Positions 1 to 11,471 of a stretch of 64,000 bases of DNA are shown in pieces (position 1 is the first letter of the stretch; each line of letters opens with the position of its first letter). The notes under the pieces were generated by a model. It was given only the letters and a program-made list of their open reading frames with translations. It did not search any database and was not told the DNA's origin. The position numbers and the translations under genes were made by a program. Source of the stretch: Durusdinium trenchii (lineage: Eukaryota; Sar; Dinophyceae; Suessiales; Symbiodiniaceae); the NCBI GenBank assembly GCA_963970005.1, contig CAXAMN010004213.1:302015-366014 (forward strand), written 5' to 3'.

Positions 1-1395
1 CTTTACTAGTAGTAACAAGAAGCTACTAGTAACAAGTGCCTTACTAGTAGTAACAAGAAGCTACTAGTAACAAGTGCATCGCTACTAGTAACAGGTGCCT
101 TACTAGTACTAACAAGAAGCTACTAGTAACAAGTGCATCGCTACTAGTAACAGGTGCCTTACTAGTAATAACAAGAAGCTACTAGTAACAGGTGCCTTAC
201 TAGTAATAACAAGAAGCTACTAGTAACAAGTGCCTTACTAGTAACAGGTGCCTTACTAGTAATAACAAGAAGCTACTAGTAACAAGTGCCTTACTAGTAA
301 TAACAAGAAGCTACTAGTAACAAGTGCCTTACTAGTAGTAACCAGAAGCTACTAGTACAATTGCATCGCTACTAGTAACAGGTGCCTTACTAGTAATAAC
401 AAGACGCTACTAGTATCAAGTGCCTTACTAGTAATAACAAGAAACTACTAGTAACAAGTGCCTTGCTAGTAGTAACAAGACGCTACTAGTAACAAGTGCC
501 TTACTAGTAGAAACAAGAAGTTACTAGGAACAAGTGCCTTACTAGTAGTAACAAGAAGCTACTAGTAACAAGTGCATCGCTACTGGTAACAGGTGGCTTA
601 CTAGTAATAACAAGAAGCTACTAGTAACAAGTGCCTTACTAGTAATAACAAGAAGCTACTAGTAACAAGTGCCTTACTAGTAGTAACAAGAAGCTACTAG
701 TAACAAGTGCCTTACTAGTAGTAACAAGAAGCTAGTAGGAACAAGTGCATCGCTACTAGTAACAGGTGCCTTACTAGTAGTAACAAGAAGCTACTAGTAA
801 CAAGTGCATCGCTACTGGTAACAGGTGGCTTACTAGTAATAACAAGAAGCTACTAGTAACAAGTGCCTTACTAGTAATAACAAGAAGCTACTAGTAACAA
901 GTGCCTTACTAGTAGTAACAAGAAGCTACTAGTAACAAGTGCCTTACTAGTAGTAACAAGAAGCTACTAGTAACAAGTGCCTTACTAGTAGTAACAAGAA
1001 GCTACTAGTCCTTTACTAGTAGCAACAAGAAGCTAGTAGGAACAAGTGCATCGCTACTAGTAACAGGTGCCTTACTAGTATAACAAGAAGCTACTAGTAA
1101 CAAGTGCCTTACTAGCAGTAACAAGAAGCTACTAGTAACAAGTGCCTTACTAGTAGTAACAAGAAGCTACTAGGAACAGGTGCATCGCTACTAGTAACAG
1201 GTGCCTTACTAGTATAACAAGAAGCTACTAGTAACAAGTGCCTTACTAGTAGTAACAAGAAGCTACTAGTAACAAGGGCCTTACTAGTAGTAACAAGAAG
1301 CTACTAGGAACAAGTGCATCGCTACTAGTAACAGGTGCCTTACTAGTAGTAACAAGGTTTGCTATTCGAAACAAGTGCCTTACTAGTAGTAACAA
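1..1395. repeat. 38-bp minisatellite array rich in ACTAGT
   Basis: A head-to-tail array built on a unit of about 38 bp in which TTACTAGTAGTAACAAGAAG is followed by a CTACTAGTAACAAGTGCC half. A second unit type carries an extra segment of about 20 bp beginning ATCGCTACTAG. Units differ by point changes (GTAG/GTAA, ACAAG/ACAGG). The array runs off the left edge of the window and decays at about 1395 into AT-rich unique sequence. It is full of stop triplets in every frame, so it is not coding. A diverged relative lies at 22693-22828. Confidence 0.95.
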
Positions 1396-4300
1396 TAAGA
1401 ATATAATTAGAATTGTAATTACTATTGGGGAGCGGGAACTTGCCCCACTTGACCACGGAGTCGCACCCGTCAGTTTTGAGAAACAAGAAACGAAAGATTG
1501 CCATCATGTGACGGCTATAGTGCATCATCCAAGGTGGACATGATCCGAGTCCTTGAAGTCGTTGAAGTTGCATGCCACCACTTATCTTTGATAATTATGT
1601 TCTTGAACAAACTCCGATTCGATTGTCAAAAGAACACAGCCTGTTGATGTACAGTTTAAACATCATATATCTTTGGTATCTCTGTTAGGTTTTAAGGTGT
1701 GACCTGCCCCAAAGGTCAAGGCCTCGACAACACCCCTGAGCCGGATATTCTTCATATAAACTCCAGCCATTCACACATCACACGAAAGAAAGCGCAGCCA
1801 TGTAGTTCTGGCTCTCATACTCAAGAGGTGAGAAAGTAAGCTCAAGAAAGGCATCAAAATTGCTCTCAGGATTTTGGTATCAGCCCCGCCGAGCCCTTGC
1901 ATCATGTTATATGATGTTCCAAACAAAAGGTCGAGTCGGTTGATGCGTTTTCTCGCTCTGGATCCAATGTCGATCCGGCTCCGGGCTTCTGAGTGCCACG
2001 CCCACAGATCCATATAGGGCCTGACTGAAGCAGGTGAACTCTCAGCTCTCTTGAACTTGAAAGCCAACCAAGCTAACGAGCAACCGGTGTGAGGAAACCA
2101 GCCCTTCAGGAACTTTGGCAAGACGTTGAAAATGAAGACATGGTCTCGTTGGATCATGGTAGATCCCAGTTGGGCACCCGTTCGCGACGGGTGTTGGATC
2201 AAGGATCATCAAGGTATAAATGCGAGAGGTGTTGGAAAGAAAGAGGTCTTTTTAGGACGTTTTCTGCTAAAGGCACAGCCTAAAATTGCCTCCTGCACCT
2301 CGATGTCTTGAAGTTTCCTTGAAAGCCTCCACTCTTCAACAACTGCTCCTGAAAGGTAAAAACAAAGCAGAAAAACAACCCCACACGTGAGCGACGCAGC
2401 CCACCACAGCAACCACTGCATGGGGCCGAACCTGCAATCATGTGTTATTTCTGCAATGAGCACGGATCAACCGTCCTCATTTGATATGCCATGAGATAAG
2501 CAACATATCAATGATCATGATGCTTCCTACGAATGACCAGGAGTTTGTATATAGTCTAAATCTCCGAAACGCTCCATGTATGGTGCTTTTCCCCTGACCT
2601 TTGAAACCACCACCTGTCGACATGTACCGGTCCCAAACAGGTGGTCCCTCTGAAACGGTCTGACCGACGAAGTACCTGGCTTGTCAGTGCCCAGCGACTG
2701 CACTTGTCGTCCAGAACTCCAAATGTCGACTTCCACGTTGAAGTCCATTTGACACCTGGAGTCCGAGCCGTCGATGGAGTCCGGCGCGCAGGATAGCGAA
2801 GAAGGCAAGGTAAGCGACGTGGCTAGCGCTGGCGCGTTCGCTGCCTTTCATTTTGGCAGGTTCGAGAGCGAGCGAGCGAAATCGTCCTCGTATACGGAAC
2901 AACAACAAAAACAAATCATACACATATCATATGATGCGTCAGCGTCAAGAGTGTGCTTTTCATTTTTTGTTTAAGCAGGTCACGGTCAAGGTTTGTATAT
3001 TCTACGACCAATTCGGCAGTCTCTGCGTCCCATGTACCCTCTGAACGTGCCTGTGTCACTGCTGACATGGTCCCGAAGCGGAAGCTCTCGGGTGCTCTGC
3101 TTTCATCGGTTTTGTTTCTCTGGCCAATCCAGCCCAAACCCCACCAGCCGAGGCGCCATTGCACTGCACCTTGATCCTGAGGAAGTTTCCACACTGAAAA
3201 GTGGGGAAGGAAGACTCCGGGGAAGCAAGGACATGGCCTCGTAGAACCTGTAGAAGCATATTTACTGAACGTAAGCAAGAGGGCGGTTGGTTTCCACCTG
3301 CAAAACAATCGCATGTACTTCTGGTGGTGCTTCGGTGGTTGCACGCGCTGATGCATCACTTGGCTGCCGGCAACTCATGTCAACTGAGATAATTTCCAGT
3401 CGAAAGCATACAGTAGGGCCCCTGGATGAATGTTTATCATGGACTGGAACTCCGGGCAAAGGATAACCTTATGTAATATTATATATAACATAACATGTTT
3501 AATGTCCTGTTCGACTCACATGACAATACTAACAACATCCAAAGTGCTTACCACGCGGCGTAAATATCGCCCCCCCTTCTTCATGGCGTCGGAGACCCAC
3601 TGGCTGGTCCCTTTTTGGGGGTTCCCAGAAAGCGTCCAATAATGCGTGGAGGGAGTGCCCACCACAAGAGTTGTCCCTGACGCATCAGTCACACCCTTGC
3701 GCGTAGCCTCCATGGAATGTTCCAGCCCAGCGTCCATGCCCACATGCTCACCCACCCACTTCTCGGACTGGCACGACGAATCGACTTGCGTCGTGCCGAC
3801 GAACCGGAGGTTCGAACCGGAGAAAAACAACACCGTTGAAGCTTCGTTCCACCCGGTGTGGAAAATCCCCGGGTCAGACATTGGTCAACACCCCTTTAGT
3901 GTGCGGGCCTCATGGTGTTCACCATTCTCAGTGTGCGGGCCTCATTGTGGTGACATATATTTTGCAAAAAAATCAATCGATGGACTTTCGTGGGCAAGAA
4001 AAAGAAGAGGGTCATGTGGCATGTGGGTGTCAAAACCGGCACTCCTAATGAGCATGACTAGAGTAGTTGACACTGAGGCATGATGGCATGCTCAATGACA
4101 AGGTTCGGGGGAGTCAGTGGTGTTATATAACATGTTTTAACCCACTCTCACTCTCTTTTGGACTTGGCCAGCCAAGCAAAATGAGTGGTAATCTCTCAAA
4201 AAATCGAAGATCACCTAAGATCCCAAATCCAACATGCAAGTGACAAATGGGTGTCAAATAGAAACACCTTTGAGCTCGCCCCGCGCAAGGTTTGGACACA

Positions 4301-4615
4301 GCTCGCCCCGATCTACTCATCGAGCCCGGGGGTCTCCGGATTGAAATACACACACAATTTTTTTCAAATGATGCACTTCTCAAAACTTCGGATGAAAGAC
4401 TCTTCAATTCCCCAAGACCACCACGAACGAAGCCATGGCCTCACGCACGAAGCGCTGCAGTGCCGGGAAGAAATTGTAGGTGGGCCATGGCAAATGGCGC
4501 CTGGAGGGGATGAACCAGGGTTCCCGTAAAGCCCCCAACGAATCTGAGATTGAATCGTTGTTGTGTGGGTTTAGGCCTTCTCGTTCAGGCAGCACGGAGA
4601 CCGGCACACGATCAG
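1396..4615. other. Intergenic stretch without a supportable gene
   Basis: About 3.2 kb of mixed-composition sequence. Only short overlapping open frames on both strands are present, none with recognisable motifs or consistent splice signals. I see no RNA gene and no long repeat. Confidence 0.6.
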
Positions 4616-5252
4616 CCCTGGAAGAAAGCCAGGACTGGCACACACCCAGAAAGCCAGGACTGGCACACACACCCAGTCCTGGAAGAACAGCCAGGACTGG
4701 CACGCACACCCAGTCCTGGAAGGACAGCCAGGACTGGCACACACACCCAGTCCTGGAAGAAAGCCAGGACTGGCACACACACCCAGTCCTGGAAGAACAG
4801 GACTGGCACACACACCCAGTCCTGGAAGAACAGCCAAGACTGGCACGCACACCCAGTCCTGGAAGGACAGCCAGGACTGGCACACACACCCAGTCCTGGA
4901 AGGAAGAAGTCCTGGAAGGACAGCCAGGACTGGCACACACACCCAGTCCTGGAAGAACAGCCAGGACTGGCACGCACACCCACTCCTGGAAGGACAGCCG
5001 CCACGACTGGCACACACACCCAGTCCTGGAAGAACAGCCAGGACTGGCACACAGACCCAGTCCTGGAAGGACAGCCAGGACTGGCACACACACCCACTCC
5101 TGGAAGGATAGCCGCCACGACTGGCACACACACCCAGTCCTGGAAGAACAGCCAGGACTGGCACACACACCCAGTCCTGGAAGGAAGAAGTCCTGGAAGG
5201 ACAGCCAGGACTGGCACACACACCCAGTCCTGGAAGAACAGCCAGGACTGGT
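4616..5252. repeat. 37-bp hairpin-forming minisatellite
   Basis: Roughly 17 tandem units of 37 bp. Each contains the 10-mer CCAGGACTGG, a spacer of about 9 bases (CACACACAC or CACGCACAC), then the exact reverse complement CCAGTCCTGG, then an 8-base linker such as AAGAACAG or AAGGACAG. Every unit can therefore fold into a perfect 10-bp stem. Some units are shortened or carry a small insertion (GGAAGAAGTCCT). The unit is not a multiple of three and lacks stop triplets, so long open frames exist in several frames of both strands. They cycle through three frames every 111 bp and should not be taken as genes. Confidence 0.95.
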
Positions 5253-5925
5253 GGAGGCCAACGGGTCCAAGCCCATGAGGTGCACCGAGCAGATCGATGC
5301 AAGTGGTTCATTGATGGCCTTAGCTTGGGCACGCCCGGCCCATCAAATATCCCAGGAAGATGACACCACCTGAGCCTCCTTTGTTCTGCTCCTTATAGTT
5401 TCCTTTGTGGTCTCACTGTGACCTTAGTCTGTCACTATGATGCATACAAACATGCACTTTTAGTAAACATGTATACCATATTACAACGTGCGCGTGGCTG
5501 CAGAAAGGCTGAATATGGCTGAATGTTTCACTCAACAAAACACGTGTCAACATGTGTAAACAGCATATTCCTTCTAATTGCCCGCGGTGGTTCATCCAAA
5601 ACTGGATTCCTTTTCCTTGGGCCCCGTTGGGCCCAAAAAAGCACTCAAACATGAGCACTGGGCCATGTAGTAGCAACTTGCAGGAAACAAGAGGTACACT
5701 CGAATCGCCACACATCACATGGTTTCGTTCTCGAATCGCCAAAAAAAGAACCTGTGTTTGATGACTTTCCTCGGACGAAACAGGGGCGAGCGGACGCCAG
5801 TGGCGTCGTCTTCTGTGTTCGTCCGAGTGTGGATGTCGACCCCGAAAGCTGCCGACCCCGCCACCCATTCGGGCCATCAACGATCGATCATGGTTCGAAA
5901 CATGGGAACGATCGATCCTGGTTTT

Positions 5926-6044
5926 GTGTAACCCTAGATCCACATACCTTTTGAGAAGGTGATTGGAGATGATTGGAGACTCTTTGATGTAGGCTTGCAG
6001 GGTCCAATCACCTTCTCAGAGGGTATGTGGATCCTTAGGGTAAC
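5926..6044. repeat. MITE-like long inverted repeat
   Basis: The left arm (about 5926-5967) and right arm (about 6003-6044) are near-exact reverse complements over about 40 bp, separated by about 35 bp. Both arms carry a GGATCCACATACC-type core and GAAGGTGATTGGA or its complement. A diverged relative with the same core words lies at 59441-59552, which suggests a dispersed foldback or MITE family rather than a one-off hairpin. Confidence 0.7.
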
Positions 6045-7007
6045 ATCCTTAGTGAAACAAGGGTTGTTCGGGATTCAGGCTATTGAATCCATGGTGGTTG
6101 GAATTCTAGGGTATATAGATCGTCCAAATGAGCAAATGAAGCACCATGTTTGATACCATGGGAAATTGATGGGAACCTGCCGAGCTGCTTGGTGGCCCTC
6201 AAATCAGGGCACCGGCTAGGCACCAACAACGGAAAACATGCGAGATCCTGTGTGCAGACGAAGCCCATGTTCCCGTGCGCAGATGGCCCGTAAAAATCCC
6301 GAGAACCACCCTTTCCAAAGGCATACAAGTATGAGAGGGGCGGGTTGAAAGGGTGTGCTGAAGTGGTGAATCACTTCCTGGCAAGACACGGTCTGGAGCG
6401 TGGCCCTCCACGCTCCATCAAGAACGACGAATTCGAGACTGGAGACTGGAATGAGATTCTGGCCCATCTCCAAGCTGATCCAAGCTGCATGTTCATGTAC
6501 ATCTTCATCTTCTCAGGCCAGCAGTTTCCCACTCCAGGCACTACCTGCCGCGAGCACTGGAGACCGTCTTTTATAGTTGTTTGGGCATTTCAGGGCCACA
6601 AGCTGGAGCAATGATTGGATGAGGCTTTACAGTAATTGTGCAGACTCAGAAAAGACTTCCGGAATTTGGATGAATTTGGTTTGTATTAGAATCTTCCCCC
6701 ACCCACAGTCCATCATGCCACATCAACCTATATTGCAACCTGGAACCATGACATAACTCTAGAGCTTGGGACGACGGTATGTTCATGGTATTTTCCCTCA
6801 CCTGCGGAACAGTCAACGCGTAAAACCTGATAAAGAATTCGGCCCCTAATGAGAATTGGGCCCGACGGTGAGAAACAATGCCGGAAGTCAAAACGCCCCA
6901 TCGGTAGATGTCACAATAAAAGAATCCCAACGATGGCATCCCTCCCAACAAACCGTGTCTGTCTCTCATGGTTTCCGGTCCCGGTTTTCCGAAGCGCCAA
7001 AGACAGG

Positions 7008-7049
7008 TGGGTCATGGCATCACGTTGGACGTCCTGATGCCATGACCCA
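7008..7049. repeat. Perfect 15-bp-stem hairpin
   Basis: TGGGTCATGGCATCA at 7008-7022 is the exact reverse complement of 7035-7049, with a 12-base loop between them. No T-run follows and there is no gene just upstream, so I do not call it a terminator. It may be a foldback element remnant. Confidence 0.7.
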
Positions 7050-8035
7050 AAAAAACCTGGGGTCGGGACTGGACTCGGCCAAAACATGGGCCAGTGGCGT
7101 TCGGAAACGAAGGACCCAGACTCAGACTGGTACACCAAATGGTCCCAACCACGCCTTCAAGGCCTTCTCGAGCCTCAAGAGCTTGCAGAACTCCACCACG
7201 GCCAGTTGCGCCTTCGGAGCGGCCCAGGGAGTACGACCGCCAAAGGCCGCGGCGGCGCCATGCCTGACCCCTCAGGCCCAGGAGCCCGAAAAAGAACGCA
7301 ACAAAAAACACACGGGATCTGAGAGCAAAGCTGAGCAAAGCCCGGAGTTTGCTAATGTTTTGTACACGTGTCCCATCTTTCTGCAGCCGTGCCACAAAAA
7401 AAACACATCCACTGCATGGTGTCCTTTTCAGCATCTCATGTGTTTTTCTGGGTGCCCAGTCAACAAACAAACCCACTCACGTTCCGACTCTTAGCGGTCC
7501 AATCCTTGGGAAAACAAGTGTTTTCACTCGTTGCAAGTGTCGAACACTCTTCCATCTGAGGAACATTTGGGCATCCTGGAAGAATCCATGGGTGGAAGTG
7601 GGGACAACTAATGGCAATTTGTAAAAAAGAATCGGGTGGCGAACGCCACTTGAAAGTGATTCTTCCAGGGCGAACGCCAATCAATTTGCACCGCACAACA
7701 ACTACACCCCACACACACCGCTAGACCGGACCCTGCGAGGCCATACCAGGTCGGATTGGTTCAACGGTGCCGGACCAGGTGGAAACCGTCACCCGATCTC
7801 TCCGCACATCCCCATGCCATGCGCAACACGCCTCGCGCGCAGAGAGATCAAAGGAGTCATCGAGCACATAGTTGTAGCTGCCGGGCACCTCAACAATGGA
7901 CAGCATAGGAGAGGTGTGGGTTACAACCTGTTGCCAAGATGTTTCAACCCACTTCTAAACCCTGGAGGAAACTATCAGACGTTTTGCTTGTCATAGTTTG
8001 GGGGTGCTCGATCTGGGTGGTTCTTCAATTCAAAA

Positions 8036-8054
8036 ACATCCTTACACTCTCAAA
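8036..8054. repeat. Target-site duplication, copy at LINE 3' end
   Basis: The 19-mer ACATCCTTACACTCTCAAA is repeated exactly at 14130-14148. The two copies bracket both open regions of the minus-strand insertion, and the sequences outside them differ. Long, variable-length duplications like this are what target-primed reverse transcription leaves behind. Confidence 0.85.
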
Positions 8055-8220
8055 CTCACTTGCGAACTGTCCGACGGTCCGCCCCTCAAAGCCCTTCCAC
8101 GTAGAGGGTAAACAGGTATGAACACGCGCGATGTGAAGTGGTTTTCACACACAGCTATACACAGAGAATGTGTGAAAACACGACCTCAGCTATTTCGAAT
8201 TATGAATTAGCCACGAACGC

Positions 8221-9114
8221 TCAGTCGTTGGTGACAATGTCTGCTATGGAATGTTTTTTCCTCAAGCATTTTTTGATGCGTTGGCACAAGCCATTACGAT
8301 TTTGAAATGGTATCTCAGCACACTCTGGAACAAAAGGTCGGGGGTGCGAAATTGGCGGAAGTTCCAAGCGCACATGATGCGGATATGATTGATTTGGTAG
8401 TGACGAATAATTTTTGACAATTTCAATGACTGCAGCAGGGTCTGGGAGCACAGGACGAGACGAAATCCCTCCCACAAGGCTTTTGTGGAATCCCATTCTA
8501 ACTAGTGAAGAAGCTCCGGTTTTCTTATATTTTGGGAACAATTTTGGGAACAAAGACTGTTGCAGTGTATTTTCCAAGTACCGGACAACTGCGCGGAGTG
8601 TGTTGGCCTGATGCCAGAGGCTACGACTGTCTGGTTTTTGGATTTGTGACTCCTCTGACAAAAAAGGATATGGTTTTGGAAGTTTCTCATCTTTGTGATA
8701 GATCCAAACCGGCAAGGCAAAGCCTGTGTCTAATTGGAATGCTATGACAAGTTCATACCACGAAATGCCCCAGTCGTTAGGTACACGATTATGTTCCGGG
8801 TGGTGCCAATGAAGCTTCTGCAAAAAACTCCAAACCCGAATGGCGGTATGTGCCACAGCCGGGCAGGCTTGTGCAATGATTGTTTCTAGTGGACTATCGA
8901 ATTTCCAGATATTCTCTTGAATCTTCCATTGCATCAAGACCTCTTGATATTTGACCACCTCCTCCAAAGCATTATGCGCATGTGTCTCGGCAGCTCGTTT
9001 TTCTCTTTCAATTTTCAGTTTCTTATGCAAACTCTTTAAATCTGCAAGGTATGCGTAAATCAGTGACAAAATATGGGTTTGTTGCCTGCTATGGTTACGA
9101 ATATCCCGGCAGGC
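8221..9114 (-). pseudogene. LINE C-terminal region downstream of RNase H
   Basis: This continues the same reading frame as the RNase H segment, separated from it by a single in-frame TAG (9115-9117). About 297 codons run to a TGA at 8221-8223. It begins with a basic, helix-prone stretch (repeated Lys/Glu around LKSLHKKLKIEREKRAAE) suggestive of a coiled coil, followed by a Trp/His/Pro-rich region. I recognise no catalytic motif. Position, frame and strand make it the tail of the LINE protein. Its function is unknown. Confidence 0.55.
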
Positions 9115-9909
9115 CTATTGAAGCAAAGGCATTTCCTGAGCATTAATGATTTTGGCAGCTTCATCTGCAGCAAAATTACCTAAAATGGTGTACAAATCAT
9201 CTACATCTGTGGCTTCCTCAAGTGGACGATGAGACTTGACCTTAAATACCTGATGAAAGACCGGATTCCAGGCAGTCTTTAATCGCCAAAACAGGTCAAA
9301 GTGTGCCAGTCGGGATACATGTGGACTGAAATTTTCGCTGGATAGTGTCTCCAGGATTTTCTGCACGAAACTCGAGTCTGCATAAACTGACACATTTGCT
9401 GTAGGGAAATTATGATGGAAATATTCAATGAGCCAACATACTGCTTCTAGTTCGCTGCGATTTATTGTTTGTTGTCCTTTGGTATGAGACGTCTGCGAAA
9501 CAATGAAGTGGTCCAGTGACGGGTCCATTGGATTATGAGCCACTTTCTGAACTACTCACCAGGCTGCCCGGCAGCAGTTTGGCTCTCTAGGGAGATCACA
9601 AGTACCATCTGTGTAGAATCCATTATGATCTGCTAAACGGATGTTTGACTGCAAATATTCAACAGCCTGAGAATGATTAGCTCGCAAATATGCAAAGTCC
9701 GGGCATTGCAACTGCCTATGCATATGATTATCAACTGCCCCACAAAATTCACACTTGTCTGATTGTGTAGAATCCCAAATGGCCTTCACGGTTCCGGTTT
9801 GATAGCCACCAACCAAGTCGAGCAGTATAAGACGTAAAGTTTGGTCTGAAAGGCTACGATGGATCTTATGTTGGACGAACACATCACAGGGCATGGCTGT
9901 AATGCCTTT
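9115..9909 (-). pseudogene. LINE zinc-binding and RNase H region, broken by TGA
   Basis: Reading from 9909 downwards, a zf-RVT-like cluster (CEFCGAVDNHMHRQLQC) follows the reverse transcriptase thumb. An RNase H domain comes next, with its first Asp in FYTDGTC, its Glu in RSELEAV and a second Asp in VYADSSFV. A single TGA at 9556-9558 interrupts the domain right after the RAAW residues, and the frame resumes with VVQKVAHN. A TAG at 9115-9117 ends the block. The frame is otherwise conserved across the stops, so these look like point mutations in a formerly continuous protein. In cells the intact domain would degrade the RNA strand of the RNA:DNA hybrid. Confidence 0.8.
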
Positions 9910-10554
9910 TCAATGTGCAGTTTGAGTATGGGCGTAACAGGACCATGCTTGGCGAAGAATTTTGCGAATTTCGCGTATTGATTGGTTCTGAAGAGAGATT
10001 TGGTTACCACAAGGCATGACTACGTCTGAAAAACCCTGAGGTTTCCAGCCTACCTTTGCTAAATAACCTGCCATAGCTGCACACGGGCCATATGATGTGG
10101 AAGGTGCAAGGATTTCCTGCCACATTTCGTGTGCCATAGTCGGGCGATAGTAGAACAACCGTCGCAGACTACACAATCCTGTGGCAATGATGTACAAAAG
10201 CGGGTCCTCCACATGCTCAGAAAGAACATGCATTACAAGATATGGTGAAGCAAATTTATGATGCCCAATCAAAGCATCTGCTGCTTGTCGCCGCAACAGT
10301 TTGAAATGTGCATCTCCCAAAAGTTGGCTTTCAGCTCCATAGAACGCAAGGGGCCATATTGCTACTTGAATCTTTGTGGCCTTATCCTGAATTGGGATGT
10401 GTGTTTTGCTTAAACGACTGAGCCGGCGGCCCGCGGCTTTGATACGTTCTGTAAAGCAACCTAAGAGATTTTTTTGTATATTGCACCATACATCCCAGGT
10501 CCTTTGATGCAATTTTAACAGGAATATGAATATCCTGTGCTGGAAACAAGGCAT
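9910..10554 (-). pseudogene. LINE reverse transcriptase thumb/connection fragment
   Basis: In the same frame as the downstream RNase H block, separated from it by TGA at 9910-9912. It contains the basic helix after the palm (IKAAGRRLSRLSKTHIPI) and a Trp/Tyr-rich stretch (WPLAFYGAESQLLG) typical of the region after the palm in dinoflagellate LINEs as I recall them. It is joined to the palm frame by a frameshift. The likely site is the seven-T run at 10469-10475, where the two frames overlap and give continuous homology-like sequence. Confidence 0.7.
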
Positions 10555-11296
10555 CGATATTTTGCCAAAACACCCTCATTTCTTGATGGGTTCCCCATCC
10601 CCACGATTTCTTCAGATCAACTTTCATGCGTAAAGCAATCGTGAAGTTGAGCATATGGGTGAAGGCACGAACAAACGACTTTTGCGATGATGACATAAAG
10701 GTCCAATTATCCGCGTATGTGAACGGAGTGACGTTACAAAAGGACATGCGATGGAAAACGCACGCTGCAATTGCCAGCATAGCGCAGACAGAGAGGGCAT
10801 CTCCTTCGGGTACCCCCGTGGTGGAAGGAAGGCGCGTTCCACATTTACCTCGAATTTGCAGGATTCGCTGCATATTGTTTAAGGATTTAATCCAAAAATC
10901 AACCACGAAGCTTGGAACCCCCATATGGATGAGCAGTTTTTTTGCTATCTGGCGGGGTATCAAGTTAAATGCTTTGACTAAATCCAGTGTGAAACCACCT
11001 TGTGGAGTATTTGATTTATGCACCTTTTCAAGTAGAAACTGTTGCTGAATGGTAATATCCTTAACGGAGCGGAATGGTAATCCGCCAGCGATCTGCGGAT
11101 TCCAGGATTGACCCCACGCTTGCAAACATTGGTCAGCAATCATTTTAGATGATAGACGCGGAATGTGGCCCAAAATTGTGATGGGGCGGCTATCCGAGAA
11201 CGATTCAGGGGTTGGAACTTTGGCAAGGAGTATGACCCTGGCAAGCATTTGATGTTCTGAAAAAGAAAAACCGATTTCATCTGGAGCCAAATACAT
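10382..11296 (-). pseudogene. LINE reverse transcriptase palm/fingers
   Basis: A 304-codon frame with reverse transcriptase motifs in order: RPITILGHIPRLSSKMIA (fingers), TLDLVKAFN (motif A Asp), GVPEGDALSV (motif B) and TYADNWTF at the YxDD position. The second catalytic Asp of YADD reads Asn here, which should abolish activity. An in-frame TGA sits directly before the first ATG (11297-11299). There is no endonuclease domain upstream. After about 10470 this frame loses similarity and the protein continues in another frame. The enzyme would have copied its own RNA at a nicked target. This copy is inactive. Confidence 0.85.
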
Positions 11297-11471
11297 TCAT
11301 GCAAACTCAATAAACATTCAGCTTTGCAAACACAACAACTGCCTAACAAGACAGCAACAAATTGAAACAAACAGGCAAAACTTGTTTTGATTTCGCAATC
11401 GCAAGCTTTCAAATGTGCGTCCCACACTACCTATCATAGATCATCAGGAGCTGTCCAAACCACTCAACTGC
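11297..11471 (-). other. Junction between unknown gene and LINE reverse transcriptase
   Basis: 175 bp separate the stop of the upstream frame (TAA, 11472-11474) from the reverse transcriptase frame. One minus-strand frame is open across it (LLSLHECIWLQ region), but it shows no recognisable LINE endonuclease or linker. If the insertion is a template-switch chimera, the breakpoint should lie here. Confidence 0.4.

Larger units (their letters stand above)
5253..8035. other. Intergenic stretch with two hairpins
   Basis: No gene supported. It contains an imperfect long inverted repeat at 5926-6044 and a perfect 15-bp-stem hairpin at 7008-7049, listed separately. The remainder shows only short, motif-free open frames. 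Confidence 0.6.

Noticed and set aside
1..1395. CRISPR array
   Set aside because: The units are contiguous tandem repeats without unique spacers, there are no cas genes, and the genome is eukaryotic.
4404..5373. Five long overlapping open frames on both strands (203-297 codons)
   Set aside because: They are produced by the stop-free 37-bp minisatellite cycling through three frames. There is no conserved motif outside the repeat and no reason to prefer any frame.
7008..7049. Hairpin as a transcription terminator
   Set aside because: No upstream gene and no T-run; the eukaryotic context makes a bacterial-type terminator implausible.
9115..10554. Stop-codon reassignment (TGA read as Trp) in the LINE frame
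   Set aside because: One TGA could replace Trp, but a TAG, a homopolymer frameshift and a YADN catalytic change are also present. Ordinary decay explains all of them, and the Copia polyprotein in the same window uses TGG for Trp and has no internal TGA.
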